Shown here piece after piece: positions 7,451 to 16,327 of a stretch of DNA of 64,000 nt (position 1 is the stretch's first letter; the number at the start of each line of letters is the position of its first letter). The position numbers and the translations under genes were made by a program. This DNA comes from Pontibacter pudoricolor. Its GTDB lineage: Bacteria; Bacteroidota; Bacteroidia; Cytophagales; Hymenobacteraceae. Below the pieces are notes generated by a model. That model was given only the letters and a program-made list of their open reading frames with translations, searched no databases and was not told the origin of the DNA. The stretch lies in contig NZ_CP048106.1 in the NCBI RefSeq assembly GCF_010092985.1, positions 1,798,001 through 1,862,000 of the forward strand. Reading direction: 5' to 3'.

Positions 7451-9859
7451 TTAGTAGATCGTTGGGAATGTTTTCGGATCAGCTTCGTGCATAATGTCGT
7501 AAACAGCTTCGAATACATCCTCTGTGTTTGGCTTAGAGAAGTAATCGCCATCAGAACCATATGGCGGACGGTGCGCCTGTGCTGCCAGGCACTGTGGCTT
7601 CGAGTCCAGCCATCTCCAGGCTCCCTGCTCGTCAACCACCTGCTGCATCATAAAGGCAGATGCGCCTCCTGGTACATCCTCATCGGTAAACAATACGCGG
7701 CTCGTTTTCTTGATAGAGTCGGTGATTACATGCTCGATATCGAAAGGTAACAGCGTCTGTACGTCAATCACTTCTGCTGAAATACCGAATTCCTCTAACT
7801 GGCGTGCTGCTTCCATTACAATGCGGCACATCGAGCCATAGGTAACTATAGTTACATCCGACCCTTCTTTCAGGATTTCCGGCTTGCCAAGCGGTACGGT
7901 AAATTCAGCAATGTTATTCGGAATGCGCTCTTTCAGTCTGTAACCGTTTAAGCACTCAATTACCAATGCCGGCTCATCCGCTTTCAGCAAGGTATTATAG
8001 AAACCTGCTGCCTGCGTCATGTCGCGCGGAACAAGCACGTGCATGCCCCGAATGCTGTTCAGAATCATACCGATCGGGGAACCTGAGTGCCAGATACCTT
8101 CCAGGCGGTGACCGCGGGTACGAACTATAAGCGGCGCCTTCTGACCACCTTTGGTACGGTACTGTAAACATGCTACGTCATCAGACAGGATCTGAATCGC
8201 ATATAACAGGTAATCCAGGTACTGAATTTCAGTGATCGGGCGAAGACCGCGTAATGCGGCACCAATTCCCTGGCCAATGATGGTACACTCACGGATACCA
8301 GTATCGGTAACGCGCAGTTCGCCATACTTCTCCTGTAAGCCGGCAAAAGCCTGGTTTACATCGCCTATTTTACCCACGTCTTCGCCAATGGCAAACACGC
8401 GCGGGTCGCGGGCAAGTATCGCATCAAAGCAAGCCTGTAATACTTCGCGGCCGTCCACAACCGGAGAATTATCATCAAACTCAGCCTTTATTTCTTCAAC
8501 TAATAAAGCAGATTCTTCAGACTGGCTGTATAAATAAGAGTTGAAACGATCGGCATTCTCGCCTATAGTTTGCTCCAGCCAACCTACCAGCTCGCGTTTA
8601 GCAGCGTTGCGCTCATCGCGTACATAACGCAGGGCCTTACGCACCGCTCTAACTGCATCGCTACGGATAGGCACCGTTACTTTGCGAAGCTCTTCTGTTA
8701 TAGTTGCAATTTCAGTGATATGCTTGCTGTCAGCTGCCAGGTTATCCAGTAACTGAAGTGCTACAGCATGATCTTCTTTTATGCCTGCGTCAAAAGCATT
8801 CCAGGCATTGGTACGCGCCACACGAACAGCTTCTTTTGCTTCGTTCTCGATCTGGTCCAGTTGCTCGGTTGTAGAGATATCATTCGCCAGTATCCATTCG
8901 CGCATTTTTTTAAGGCAGTCGAAATCAGCCTCCCAGTCTAGTCTCTCTTTAGATTTGTAGCGTTCATGCGAACCTGAAGTAGAGTGGCCTTGTGGCTGCG
9001 TCACTTCTTCTACATGGATCAGAACCGGTACATGCTGCTCGCGGCAAACACGCACGGCTGTTTCATAGGTCTCGCAAAGGGCGGCGTAATCCCAGCCTTT
9101 TACTTTAAATATTTCGTAGCCCTGCTCCCCTTCTGCATTGCGCTGGAAACCGGCTAAAATTTCAGAGATACTTCCTTTGGTTGTCTGGTACTCAGCCGGC
9201 ACCGAAATACCATAGCCATCGTCCCAAACCGAAACCAGCATCGGCACCTGCAGTACGCCGCCGGCATTTATGGCTTCAAAAAACATCCCTTCCGATGTTG
9301 AGGCATTGCCAATCGTTCCGAAAGCTACTTCGTTACCATTTACCGAAAATTGCTGTAAATGCTGTAATTCCGGGTTCTGGCGGTATAGTTTGGAGGCATA
9401 AGCCAGGCCAACGAGGCGCGGCATTTGCGAGGCAGTTGGCGAGATATCAGAGCTGGAGTTTTTCTGCTCCATGAGATTCTTCCAGTTACCTTCATCATCC
9501 AGGGAACGTGTGCCAAAGTGGCCGTTCATGGCGCGGCCGGCTGTAGATGGCTCGGCTTCTACATCGGTATGAGCATATAGTTGGGCAAAGTATTGCTGCA
9601 ATGTAAGCTCGCCAATGGCAAACATAAAGGTCTGGTCGCGGTAGTAGCCCGAACGAAAATCGCCGTTCTGAAAAAACCTGGCCATAGCCAGCTGCGCTAC
9701 TTCTTTACCATCTCCGAAGATACCGAACTTGGCTTTGCCCATGAACACTTCCTTGCGGCCTGCAAGGCTGGCGTGGCGGCTTTCCCAGGCTATGCGGTAA
9801 TCCTGAAGTATTTCTTCAGCAGTTAATTTTTGAGTTATAGATACTTCAGCGGTTTGCAT
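7451..9859 (-). CDS. 2-oxoacid dehydrogenase E1, fused alpha and beta subunits
   Basis: An 802-residue thiamine-diphosphate enzyme in which E1 alpha (about 10-440) and E1 beta (about 470-802) are joined. Alpha motifs: YRDQ (73-76), GNASTSEG (184-191) and DDGYGI (213-218). Beta motifs: IGEDVGKIGDV, RVTDTGIRECTIIGQGIGAA and FTDEDVPGG. The family decarboxylates branched-chain 2-oxoacids or pyruvate for transfer to a lipoyl E2. E2 and E3 are not in the window, so substrate remains open; branched-chain 2-oxoacid is my first guess. Promoter-like elements lie just upstream. It is monocistronic here, bounded by the terminator at 7397-7433. Confidence 0.9.
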   Translation of the reverse strand: MQTAEVSITQKLTAEEILQDYRIAWESRHASLAGRKEVFMGKAKFGIFGDGKEVAQLAMARFFQNGDFRSGYYRDQTFMFAIGELTLQQYFAQLYAHTDVEAEPSTAGRAMNGHFGTRSLDDEGNWKNLMEQKNSSSDISPTASQMPRLVGLAYASKLYRQNPELQHLQQFSVNGNEVAFGTIGNASTSEGMFFEAINAGGVLQVPMLVSVWDDGYGISVPAEYQTTKGSISEILAGFQRNAEGEQGYEIFKVKGWDYAALCETYETAVRVCREQHVPVLIHVEEVTQPQGHSTSGSHERYKSKERLDWEADFDCLKKMREWILANDISTTEQLDQIENEAKEAVRVARTNAWNAFDAGIKEDHAVALQLLDNLAADSKHITEIATITEELRKVTVPIRSDAVRAVRKALRYVRDERNAAKRELVGWLEQTIGENADRFNSYLYSQSEESALLVEEIKAEFDDNSPVVDGREVLQACFDAILARDPRVFAIGEDVGKIGDVNQAFAGLQEKYGELRVTDTGIRECTIIGQGIGAALRGLRPITEIQYLDYLLYAIQILSDDVACLQYRTKGGQKAPLIVRTRGHRLEGIWHSGSPIGMILNSIRGMHVLVPRDMTQAAGFYNTLLKADEPALVIECLNGYRLKERIPNNIAEFTVPLGKPEILKEGSDVTIVTYGSMCRIVMEAARQLEEFGISAEVIDVQTLLPFDIEHVITDSIKKTSRVLFTDEDVPGGASAFMMQQVVDEQGAWRWLDSKPQCLAAQAHRPPYGSDGDYFSKPNTEDVFEAVYDIMHEADPKTFPTIY

Positions 9860-9894
9860 GTTATATCAGGATATACTTGTGGTATAATTTAGAT

Positions 9895-9926
9895 CAAAAG
9901 TACAGAACATTAGCCTAAACTTCAAA
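9895..9926 (-). promoter_or_regulatory. Bacteroidota-type promoter of the E1 gene
   Basis: On the minus strand: TTTG (9926-9923), a 20-nt spacer, then TACTTTTG (9902-9895), a full match to the TAnnTTTG -7 element with near-consensus spacing from the -33 TTTG. It ends 35 bp upstream of the E1 start codon. Confidence 0.6.
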
Positions 9927-10052
9927 TTGGGCCCTTGCTTCGCTAAATTTGGCACGAAAGTGGAATCCCATTTGTAAAAGATTACTTATCTTTGTTTTGC
10001 TCTGAAAATAAAGAGCTGGCTTTTACGTTAATTTGCTTCTCAATTTTTTGAA

Positions 10053-10816
10053 ATGAGAAAAAACATATACATTATTGCGTTACTAACTTTGCTACTGGTT
10101 AGTTTTGGTGCAAGCGCACAAGGCGAGCTTACGTTTGAAAAGGAAACGCATGACTTTGGCACGATTGCAGAAGGAACCTTAGCCAGTTATGAGTTTAAGG
10201 TAAAGAACGTGGGAGATCAGCCGGTGGTTATTTCAAATGTGCAGCCATCGTGCGGGTGCACTACTCCCGACTGGACCAAAACGCCTATTTTGCCTGGAAA
10301 AACAGGTGTTATAAAAGCCGTTTATAACAGCGCAAGCCGCCCGGGACCGTTCTATAAGTCGATTTTGGTTGTTTCAAATGGCAAAACGCCTAACACTACC
10401 ATCTACATAAAAGGTGAAGTTGGGCCAAAAGATTTGAAAAACGGTTATACGCAGGAACAAAAACTGATGTCGCCGCGTTTGGCAGTTGGAAGCACAATTC
10501 ATAGCTTTGGAAAACTTGAAAAAGGACAAAAAGCTACAGCTAAATTTATCATAAAAATACAGGTCGGCAGGACCTTGTAGTGCAGGGGGTACAGAGCAAA
10601 TGCAACTGCGTGAGCTATAAAGTATCTAAGCCGGCAATAAAAGCAGGAGAACAGGCAGTTTTGGAACTTACATACATTCCGGTGATGTTAAAGGAGCAAA
10701 ACGAGCAGGTAACTGTTCTTTCAAACGATATCGTAATGCCAAATCTCAGGCTAACATTAAAAGCAAATGTGGTTGAGAGCCTGGCTAACAGGAATATGTT
10801 AAGGGAAGGCGAATAG
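10053..10816 (+). pseudogene. DUF1573 protein, frameshifted in an A-run
   Basis: Two overlapping reading frames together make one DUF1573 protein. Frame one (10053-10580) encodes a signal peptide (about 1-22) and the first DUF1573 domain with the SCGCTTP motif (residues about 67-73) and a second domain start; it runs off frame at residue about 170. Frame two resumes in the next register and gives the matching second half, including SKCNCVSY and VTVLSN. Adding a single A to the five-A run at 10553-10557 restores one continuous protein of about 254 residues. The family is exported and of unknown function. The break may be a real mutation, a sequencing error in a homopolymer, or slippage-controlled; I cannot tell which. 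Confidence 0.8.
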
Positions 10817-10862
10817 CCGGTACCTTTCAGATAGTTTTTTTCATAGTTTTATTTTGTACTAA

Positions 10863-10890
10863 CGGCAGTGATTTTATCGCTGCCTTTTTT
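10863..10890 (+). terminator. Terminator after DUF1573 gene
   Basis: GGCAGTGA and TCGCTGCC arms (one G-T pair) with a 5-nt loop and a T6 tail. Confidence 0.75.
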
Positions 10891-11053
10891 CATTTTATAC
10901 CTTTCCGTTTCTTCATCCCCTATCGTTTCCGGTGCAATTCTATCGTTAGGCTGGCCTTCATATTTTCTATAAAAAATGTAGTTTTTATTACTTTCATAAC
11001 CTGAAGTTAATGGTATATTTACGCAGCTTTTCCAAAACTAAATATAGAACGAC

Positions 11054-12166
11054 ATGATTATTGGTGTTCCAAAGGAAATTAAGAATAATGAAAACCGCGT
11101 AGGTGCAACGCCTGCAGGTGTAAATGAACTGGTGCGTAACGGCCATACCGTATATGTACAGGCTACTGCCGGCGAAGGCAGTGGTTTTGCTGACGAAGAC
11201 TATGCAAATGCCGGCGCAACTATACTTCCAACTATAGCGGAGGTATATGCCATTGCTGAAATGATCGTTAAAGTTAAAGAACCGATCGAATCTGAATACA
11301 GTCTGATAAAAGACAACCAGTTGCTTTTCACGTACTTCCACTTTGCATCGCATGAGCCACTTACGAAGGCCATGATCGAGCGCAACGCGGTTTGCCTTGC
11401 TTACGAAACAGTGGAGCGTCCGGACAGAAGCCTTCCATTGTTAGTACCAATGTCAGAAGTTGCCGGCCGTATGTCTATCCAGGAAGGTGCCAAATACCTG
11501 GAGAAACCATTGAAGGGTCGTGGTATATTGTTGGGTGGCGTACCAGGTGTGCGTCCTGCCCAGGTGCTGATACTTGGTGGCGGTGTGGTAGGTACCAACG
11601 CCGCTAAAATGGCTGCCGGCATGGGTGCCGACGTTACGATCCTGGATACTAACCTGGCGCGCCTGCGTTACCTGGATGATGTACTTCCTGCAAACGTTAC
11701 AACACAAATGTCTAACGGTTATGTGATCCGTGAGCTTGTTAAGACTCACGACCTGATCATTGGTGCCGTATTGATACCAGGTGCAAAAGCTCCGAACCTG
11801 ATTACACGTGACATGCTGAAGACAATGAAGCCTGGTACCGTATTGGTTGACGTTGCTGTTGACCAGGGTGGTTGCATCGAGACATGTAAGCCTACTACAC
11901 ACGAGAATCCGACCTTTATTATTGACGATGTAGTGCATTATTGCGTGGCCAACATGCCGGGTGCAGTTCCTTTCACATCTACACAGGCACTTACAAACGC
12001 TACCTTACCGTACGTTGTTCAGGTTGCCAATAAAGGCTGGAAGCAAGCCTGCGCCACTAGCGAAGAGCTGAAAAAAGGCTTGAACGTTGTAAATGGCAAA
12101 GTAGTGTACAAAGCTGTAGCCGAAGCGTTCGGCTTAGAATATACTGATGTAAATACAGTGCTATAG
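11054..12166 (+). CDS. ald: Alanine dehydrogenase
   Basis: A 370-residue NAD-dependent L-alanine dehydrogenase (alanine + NAD+ + water to pyruvate, ammonium and NADH), a full-length match to the family. It begins with the signature IGVPKEIKNNENRVGATP (residues 3-20), with the substrate-binding Arg15, and has the Rossmann motif ILGGGVVGTNAAKMA (about 173-187). Late motifs HYCVANMPGAVP and FTSTQAL are characteristic of the family. It is cytoplasmic. The gene stands alone, with its own upstream AT-rich region and a strong terminator right after the stop, so it is probably monocistronic. Role: alanine catabolism or nitrogen balance. Confidence 0.97.
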   Translation: MIIGVPKEIKNNENRVGATPAGVNELVRNGHTVYVQATAGEGSGFADEDYANAGATILPTIAEVYAIAEMIVKVKEPIESEYSLIKDNQLLFTYFHFASHEPLTKAMIERNAVCLAYETVERPDRSLPLLVPMSEVAGRMSIQEGAKYLEKPLKGRGILLGGVPGVRPAQVLILGGGVVGTNAAKMAAGMGADVTILDTNLARLRYLDDVLPANVTTQMSNGYVIRELVKTHDLIIGAVLIPGAKAPNLITRDMLKTMKPGTVLVDVAVDQGGCIETCKPTTHENPTFIIDDVVHYCVANMPGAVPFTSTQALTNATLPYVVQVANKGWKQACATSEELKKGLNVVNGKVVYKAVAEAFGLEYTDVNTVL

Positions 12167-12187
12167 TTTACTCAAATATTAAGTTGC

Positions 12188-12222
12188 AAACGCCTTCTGT
12201 GGTTTCCGCAGAAGGCGTTTTT
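12188..12222 (+). terminator. Terminator after ald
   Basis: AAACGCCTTCTG and CAGAAGGCGTTTTT arms pair perfectly around a short loop, 21 bp past the ald stop. Confidence 0.9.
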
Positions 12223-12239
12223 GCTTTTGCCTGTATCGG

Positions 12240-13060
12240 TATTACCTCACCCCAGCCCACTCCTTTTATCGAGGGCCCCTACCCCAAAACAGGAGAGGGG
12301 GCTTGGCTATAGTTGGTGGCTATAGTTTCATAGTTGGTGTGGTCCAACCACCCCTTACCCCTACTTGTCTAAGGCGGGGAGCTGTGGATTACTTCTCCGT
12401 CAGTCATCCTGAAAGGATCTTGGACGAAGAGTAATAAGGCCTTGGCTATAGTTTTAGTTATCGTTTTTTAGTTTCCGTTTGTCATCCCCCTGCCCCCTTC
12501 GAAGGGGGACTTTCTGCTACTGCTTGCCCAACTGTCATTTCGACCAGCGGGAGAAAGCTGAGGTTGCTATAGTTGGTGTTATAGTTCTATAGTTACAGAC
12601 CACGAGCAGGACAGGTTTACATGTCCCTACGAAACTATAACCACGATAAAGCGATGCAACTATGGCCTTTCAAACTATAGCAACTATAGCTATTGAACGG
12701 ATCTCAGTCTTTGGGTTGAGCGCCTTGTAGATTTCCGGTGCCGTTAGGCATTTCGAGGTACGAGAAAAGGAAATGTACACCGCGCGATACCCTTATCGAG
12801 GGCCCCTACCCCCAAGACGGGGCCTCCCGGCCGTGAGGGCACCAAAGCCAACTATAGAACAATAGATAAGTAGAGCTCCCAGGATGAAAGAGTATTTGAA
12901 GAAAGGCTTGGTTCAAGTTGCAACTAGAGCTAACTATGGAACTCAGATTTCTCACGCTGTTCGAAATGACAAAAGAGAAACTATAGGACAATTAAGATGT
13001 CTCAGAGCTATACTGGCTCTTTTCGACTCGCGTCTCAAGAATGCTCGAAATGACAAAGGA
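12240..13060. repeat. Composite intergenic repeat, copy 1 (inverted)
   Basis: A gene-free stretch of about 800 bp filled with repeats. From about 12596 to 12981 it is the reverse complement of the arrangement seen at 37377-37860 and 41025-41510: a degraded GGACAGG...CCTGTCC element, CGATAAAGCGATGCAACTAT, CTCAGTCTTTGGGTTGAGCG, the GAGGGCCCCTACCCCCAAGA block, GGCCTCCCGGCCG, GAGCTCCCAGGAT, AAAGGCTTGGTTCAAGTTGC and TTCGAAATGAC. CTATAG words punctuate it about every 40-100 bp. Short reading frames inside (12806-12991, 12884-13078) are products of the repeat and not genes. Function unknown. Confidence 0.8.
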
Positions 13061-13064
13061 AGAA

Positions 13065-13514
13065 CTATAGTTTATTAAAAACCGGGATCTCCTGTAACGG
13101 CTGAAACTGGCGTGTTTCAAAATCAATCTGCCAGCAGTAATGCACTAATCCATTGGTAATTACTACAAATTTCGCTTTTATAGTCTGGTTATACACTGAT
13201 ACCTGCTTTACCACATCCTGCGTAACAGGCACGTAGGCAGCTTTACACTCGATCAGCATAAGCGGGTTTCCGGAATTATCGTATACACATAAATCCGTGC
13301 GTTTTTGCAGTTTGTTGTAGTTGGTGCCTCGTTCTATGCTGATCAGGCTTTTAGGATAGCCCAGGTTGTTAATCAAATAGTGCAGAAAGTGTTGGCGCAC
13401 CCATTCCTCGGGCGTTAAAACTATATTCTTCCGGCGCAGTATATCAAAAATGAGATAATTCGCCCCGGATTTTGTAACTTTGTGATCAAATGGTGGCAGA
13501 TTGAGTGCTTCCAT
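13065..13514 (-). CDS. Solitary HsdR N-terminal-like nuclease-domain protein
   Basis: About 150 residues from the internal ATG (MEALNLPPF...), which I prefer over the longer frame because it fits the domain start. The sequence matches the type I restriction enzyme R-subunit N-terminal domain (HSDR_N_2): RTDLCVYDN followed by MLIECKA gives the D...ExK core of a PD-(D/E)xK nuclease fold. There is no helicase domain and no hsdM or hsdS nearby, so this is a free-standing domain, a form common in Bacteroidota and of unknown role. It is divergent from the AMP nucleosidase gene, 88 bp apart. Restriction activity is not implied. Confidence 0.75.
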   Translation of the reverse strand: MEALNLPPFDHKVTKSGANYLIFDILRRKNIVLTPEEWVRQHFLHYLINNLGYPKSLISIERGTNYNKLQKRTDLCVYDNSGNPLMLIECKAAYVPVTQDVVKQVSVYNQTIKAKFVVITNGLVHYCWQIDFETRQFQPLQEIPVFNKL

Positions 13515-13602
13515 GCTGCAATTTAACCATTTTCTGACGCTCCGCCCCGTAGCACCGGCTGCCAAGGCGGATTTTTTATATCTAATTGAATATATTTATT
13601 TT

Positions 13603-14376
13603 ATGAAGACGAAAGAAGAGATCGTAAACGACTGGTTGCCCCGCTACACAGGCGTACCGCTCAATGAGTTTGGAGAATATATCCTGCTTACCAATTTTAT
13701 AAATTATGTGCGCATGTTCGCCGACCGTTTTGAAGTAGAGATGAATGGTCTGGACAAGCCCATGCAGACAGCTACTGCCAATAACATTACCATCATTAAC
13801 TTTGGTATGGGCAGCGCCATGGCGGCAACTGTAATGGATCTGTTATCTGCTATAAAGCCTAAAGCAGCTTTGTTTTTAGGTAAATGCGGTGGCCTGAAAC
13901 GTAAAACGCAGATCGGTGACCTAATCCTTCCGATTGCGGCAATTCGTGGCGAAGGTACATCGGATGACTATTTACCTCCAGAAATCCCGGCATTGCCATC
14001 GTTCCGTTTGCAGCGAGCGGTGTCATCCATGATCAAAAAGCATGAGATGGACTACTGGACAGGCACTGTTTACACCACAAACCGCCGCGTGTGGGAGCAT
14101 GACGAAGATTTCAAGGATTACCTGCGCCAGATTCGTGCTATGGGTATTGATATGGAAACGGCTACTATTTTTACAGTTGGTTTCATTAATGAGATTCCGC
14201 ATGGTGCCTTATTGCTGGTTTCGGACAACCCGATGATACCGGAAGGTGTGAAAACATCTGCAAGTGATAAACTTGTAACAACTTCTTTTGTAGAAAAACA
14301 CCTGAGTATAGGTATAGATTCTTTGATAGAACTTCAGAATTCAGGAGAGTCTGTAAAACACATGCGCTTCGAATAA
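13603..14376 (+). CDS. amn: AMP nucleosidase
   Basis: A 258-residue phosphorylase-superfamily enzyme that hydrolyses AMP to adenine and ribose 5-phosphate. The ATG at 13603 (MKTKEEIVNDWLPRYTG) gives the usual length of the short Bacteroidota form, which lacks the N-terminal domain of the E. coli enzyme; the longer open frame upstream overlaps the divergent gene and looks non-coding. Diagnostic motifs: INFGMGSAMAATVMDLL, FLGKCGGLKRKTQIGDLILP and the nucleoside-binding GIDMETATIF. Cytoplasmic, purine salvage. The amidohydrolase gene follows after 10 bp, so the two are probably co-transcribed. Confidence 0.9.
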   Translation: MKTKEEIVNDWLPRYTGVPLNEFGEYILLTNFINYVRMFADRFEVEMNGLDKPMQTATANNITIINFGMGSAMAATVMDLLSAIKPKAALFLGKCGGLKRKTQIGDLILPIAAIRGEGTSDDYLPPEIPALPSFRLQRAVSSMIKKHEMDYWTGTVYTTNRRVWEHDEDFKDYLRQIRAMGIDMETATIFTVGFINEIPHGALLLVSDNPMIPEGVKTSASDKLVTTSFVEKHLSIGIDSLIELQNSGESVKHMRFE

Positions 14377-14386
14377 AAGATCATAC

Positions 14387-16048
14387 ATGAAAAAAACCTT
14401 ACGCACCTTTGCTGCAGCCATGCTGCTCAGCTCTACCCTGCTCAGCAGCTGTACCAGCACCCAAACAGCTACCGAAACCGCCGACCTTATCGTTTACAAC
14501 GGTACGGTTTATACAGTTAATGACGCTTTCGATAAGGCCGAAGCCTTTGCTGTGAAAGATGGTAAGATTGTGGCTGTAGGCTCATCAGATGAGATCAGAA
14601 ACAAGTATAAGGCCACCGAAACACTTGATGCAAAAGGGAAGGCTATTTACCCGGGCTTTAACGATGCTCATGCCCACTTTTACCGCTATGGTTTGTCGTT
14701 GCAGTCGGCAGATCTGGTAGGTACTGAGTCGTTTAAGGAAGTAGTGCAGAAGGTAACGCAACAGCGCGAAAAGTTCCCGGATACTGACTGGATTACCGGC
14801 CGCGGCTGGGACCAGAACGATTGGGCTGTCAAGGAATTCCCGACAAAAGACACACTGGATGCGCTTTTCCCGAATACACCGATCATCCTTACCCGCGTAG
14901 ATGGGCACGCAGCTATAGTTAACCAGAAAGCGCTGGACTTAGCAGGTATAAAACCAACTACTAAAATGGTAGGTGGCCTTGTAGAAGTAGAGAACGGTAA
15001 AATGACCGGTATTCTTATTGACAATGCCATTGATCTGGTATCAGCTAAAATTCCGGAGCCCGATGTACAGGAGCAGCGCAAGGCGTTAGTTAACGCACAG
15101 CAGAACTGCTTCGCGGTTGGCCTGACCTCGCTGGCAGATGCAGGCCTTGATAAAAGTACTGCCGATCTGATGGATGCCATGCACAAAAGCGGCGACCTGC
15201 AGATGCGTGTGTACGTAATGCTGAACCCAACCAAACCGAACCTGGACTACTACCTGAAGAACGGCATCTATAAAACCGACAGGCTGAATGTGCGATCGTT
15301 TAAGATTTATGGTGATGGGGCTCTGGGCTCGCGTGGTGCAGCTTTAATAAAACCGTATCATGACAAAGCCGGACACTATGGTTTCCTGCTTGCTACTGAA
15401 AAAGAGTTCAGAGACATTGCCGCTACATTAGCAAAGTCTGACTTCCAGATGAACACACACGCTATCGGTGACTCTACCAACCGTCTGCTGCTGGATATTT
15501 ATGGTGAAGCGCTGGGTGGTAAAAATGATAAACGATGGAGAATTGAGCACTCCCAGATCGTAAATCCTGCCGACATGGCTAAGTTTGGCAACTATAACAT
15601 TGTGCCTTCAGTGCAGCCTACACATGCTACATCGGATATGTACTGGGCCGGCGACAGATTGGGTAAGGAGCGTATGCCGCATGCCTATCCGTTTAAAGAA
15701 TTATTGCAGCAAAACGGCTGGCTCCCGCTGGGCAGCGATTTTCCGGTAGAGCATATTAACCCGCTTTACACGTTCCATGCAGCTGTTGCCCGCCAGGATG
15801 CCAAGAACTGGCCTGATGGTGGCTTTCAGATGGAGAATGCGCTTACGCGTGAGGAAGCACTCCGTGGCATGACGATCTGGGCAGCGAAAGCGGCTTTTGA
15901 AGAAAACGAAAAAGGAACTATAGAGCCAGGCAAGTTTGCTGATTTTGTGATTCTGGAAGATGACCTGATGACGGTTGCTCCCGAGAAGATGCGTGACCTG
16001 CAGGTGCTTTATACTTATGTAGATGGTAAGCTGGTTTACAAAAAGTAA
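14387..16048 (+). CDS. Amidohydrolase family 3 (YtcJ-like) lipoprotein
   Basis: A 553-residue metal-dependent amidohydrolase of the YtcJ/family-3 type. It has a lipoprotein signal (hydrophobic 8-21, lipobox LSSC, Cys22), the metal-binding HAH at 95-97 (NDAHAHFYRYG), a mid-domain KIYGDGALGSRGA, a further metal-ligand region NTHAIGDS, and WRIEHSQ. The C-terminal GSDFPVEHINP and GKFADFVILEDD are typical. Family members hydrolyse amide or formamide bonds, but the substrate is unknown. The anchor puts it in the cell envelope. It is probably an operon partner of the AMP nucleosidase gene, with a terminator after it. Confidence 0.88.
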   Translation: MKKTLRTFAAAMLLSSTLLSSCTSTQTATETADLIVYNGTVYTVNDAFDKAEAFAVKDGKIVAVGSSDEIRNKYKATETLDAKGKAIYPGFNDAHAHFYRYGLSLQSADLVGTESFKEVVQKVTQQREKFPDTDWITGRGWDQNDWAVKEFPTKDTLDALFPNTPIILTRVDGHAAIVNQKALDLAGIKPTTKMVGGLVEVENGKMTGILIDNAIDLVSAKIPEPDVQEQRKALVNAQQNCFAVGLTSLADAGLDKSTADLMDAMHKSGDLQMRVYVMLNPTKPNLDYYLKNGIYKTDRLNVRSFKIYGDGALGSRGAALIKPYHDKAGHYGFLLATEKEFRDIAATLAKSDFQMNTHAIGDSTNRLLLDIYGEALGGKNDKRWRIEHSQIVNPADMAKFGNYNIVPSVQPTHATSDMYWAGDRLGKERMPHAYPFKELLQQNGWLPLGSDFPVEHINPLYTFHAAVARQDAKNWPDGGFQMENALTREEALRGMTIWAAKAAFEENEKGTIEPGKFADFVILEDDLMTVAPEKMRDLQVLYTYVDGKLVYKK

Positions 16049-16069
16049 TCTTCAACTATAAACTATAGA

Positions 16070-16104
16070 AAATGCCGCTGCAATAATCTGCAGCGGCATT
16101 TTTT
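16070..16104 (+). terminator. Terminator after amidohydrolase gene
   Basis: Perfect arms AATGCCGCTGCA and TGCAGCGGCATT with a 6-nt loop and T tail. Confidence 0.9.
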
Positions 16105-16327
16105 ATTTCAGCAACTATAGTTAACCTATAGTTTCCAAGTATTTAACCGAATCCTATGCCTTCGATCCCGTGCAGCGCGTGTAAGTTACCCGTGGCGTCC
16201 CGCCGCATTGCTCAGTTATAGCTGCTCAGTATAAAGTAATATTAAGGTAAACTATAGTTTAAAGCAGCCAGCCTCCGCTTGAATCTCACATTTGCGGGAC
16301 GCAGGCGAGAGCCTGAAGAGCTATAGT

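Noticed and set aside
12806..13078. Reading frames 12806-12991 (minus) and 12884-13078 (plus) as small genes
   Set aside because: They fall inside the composite repeat, and similar peptide phrases (LLFYS-WCPHGREA) recur from other repeat copies such as 41076-41306. They are translations of repeat DNA, with no promoter or coding signal.
13065..13514. Type I restriction-modification system
   Set aside because: Only the N-terminal nuclease-like domain is present; no helicase, methyltransferase or specificity subunit nearby.
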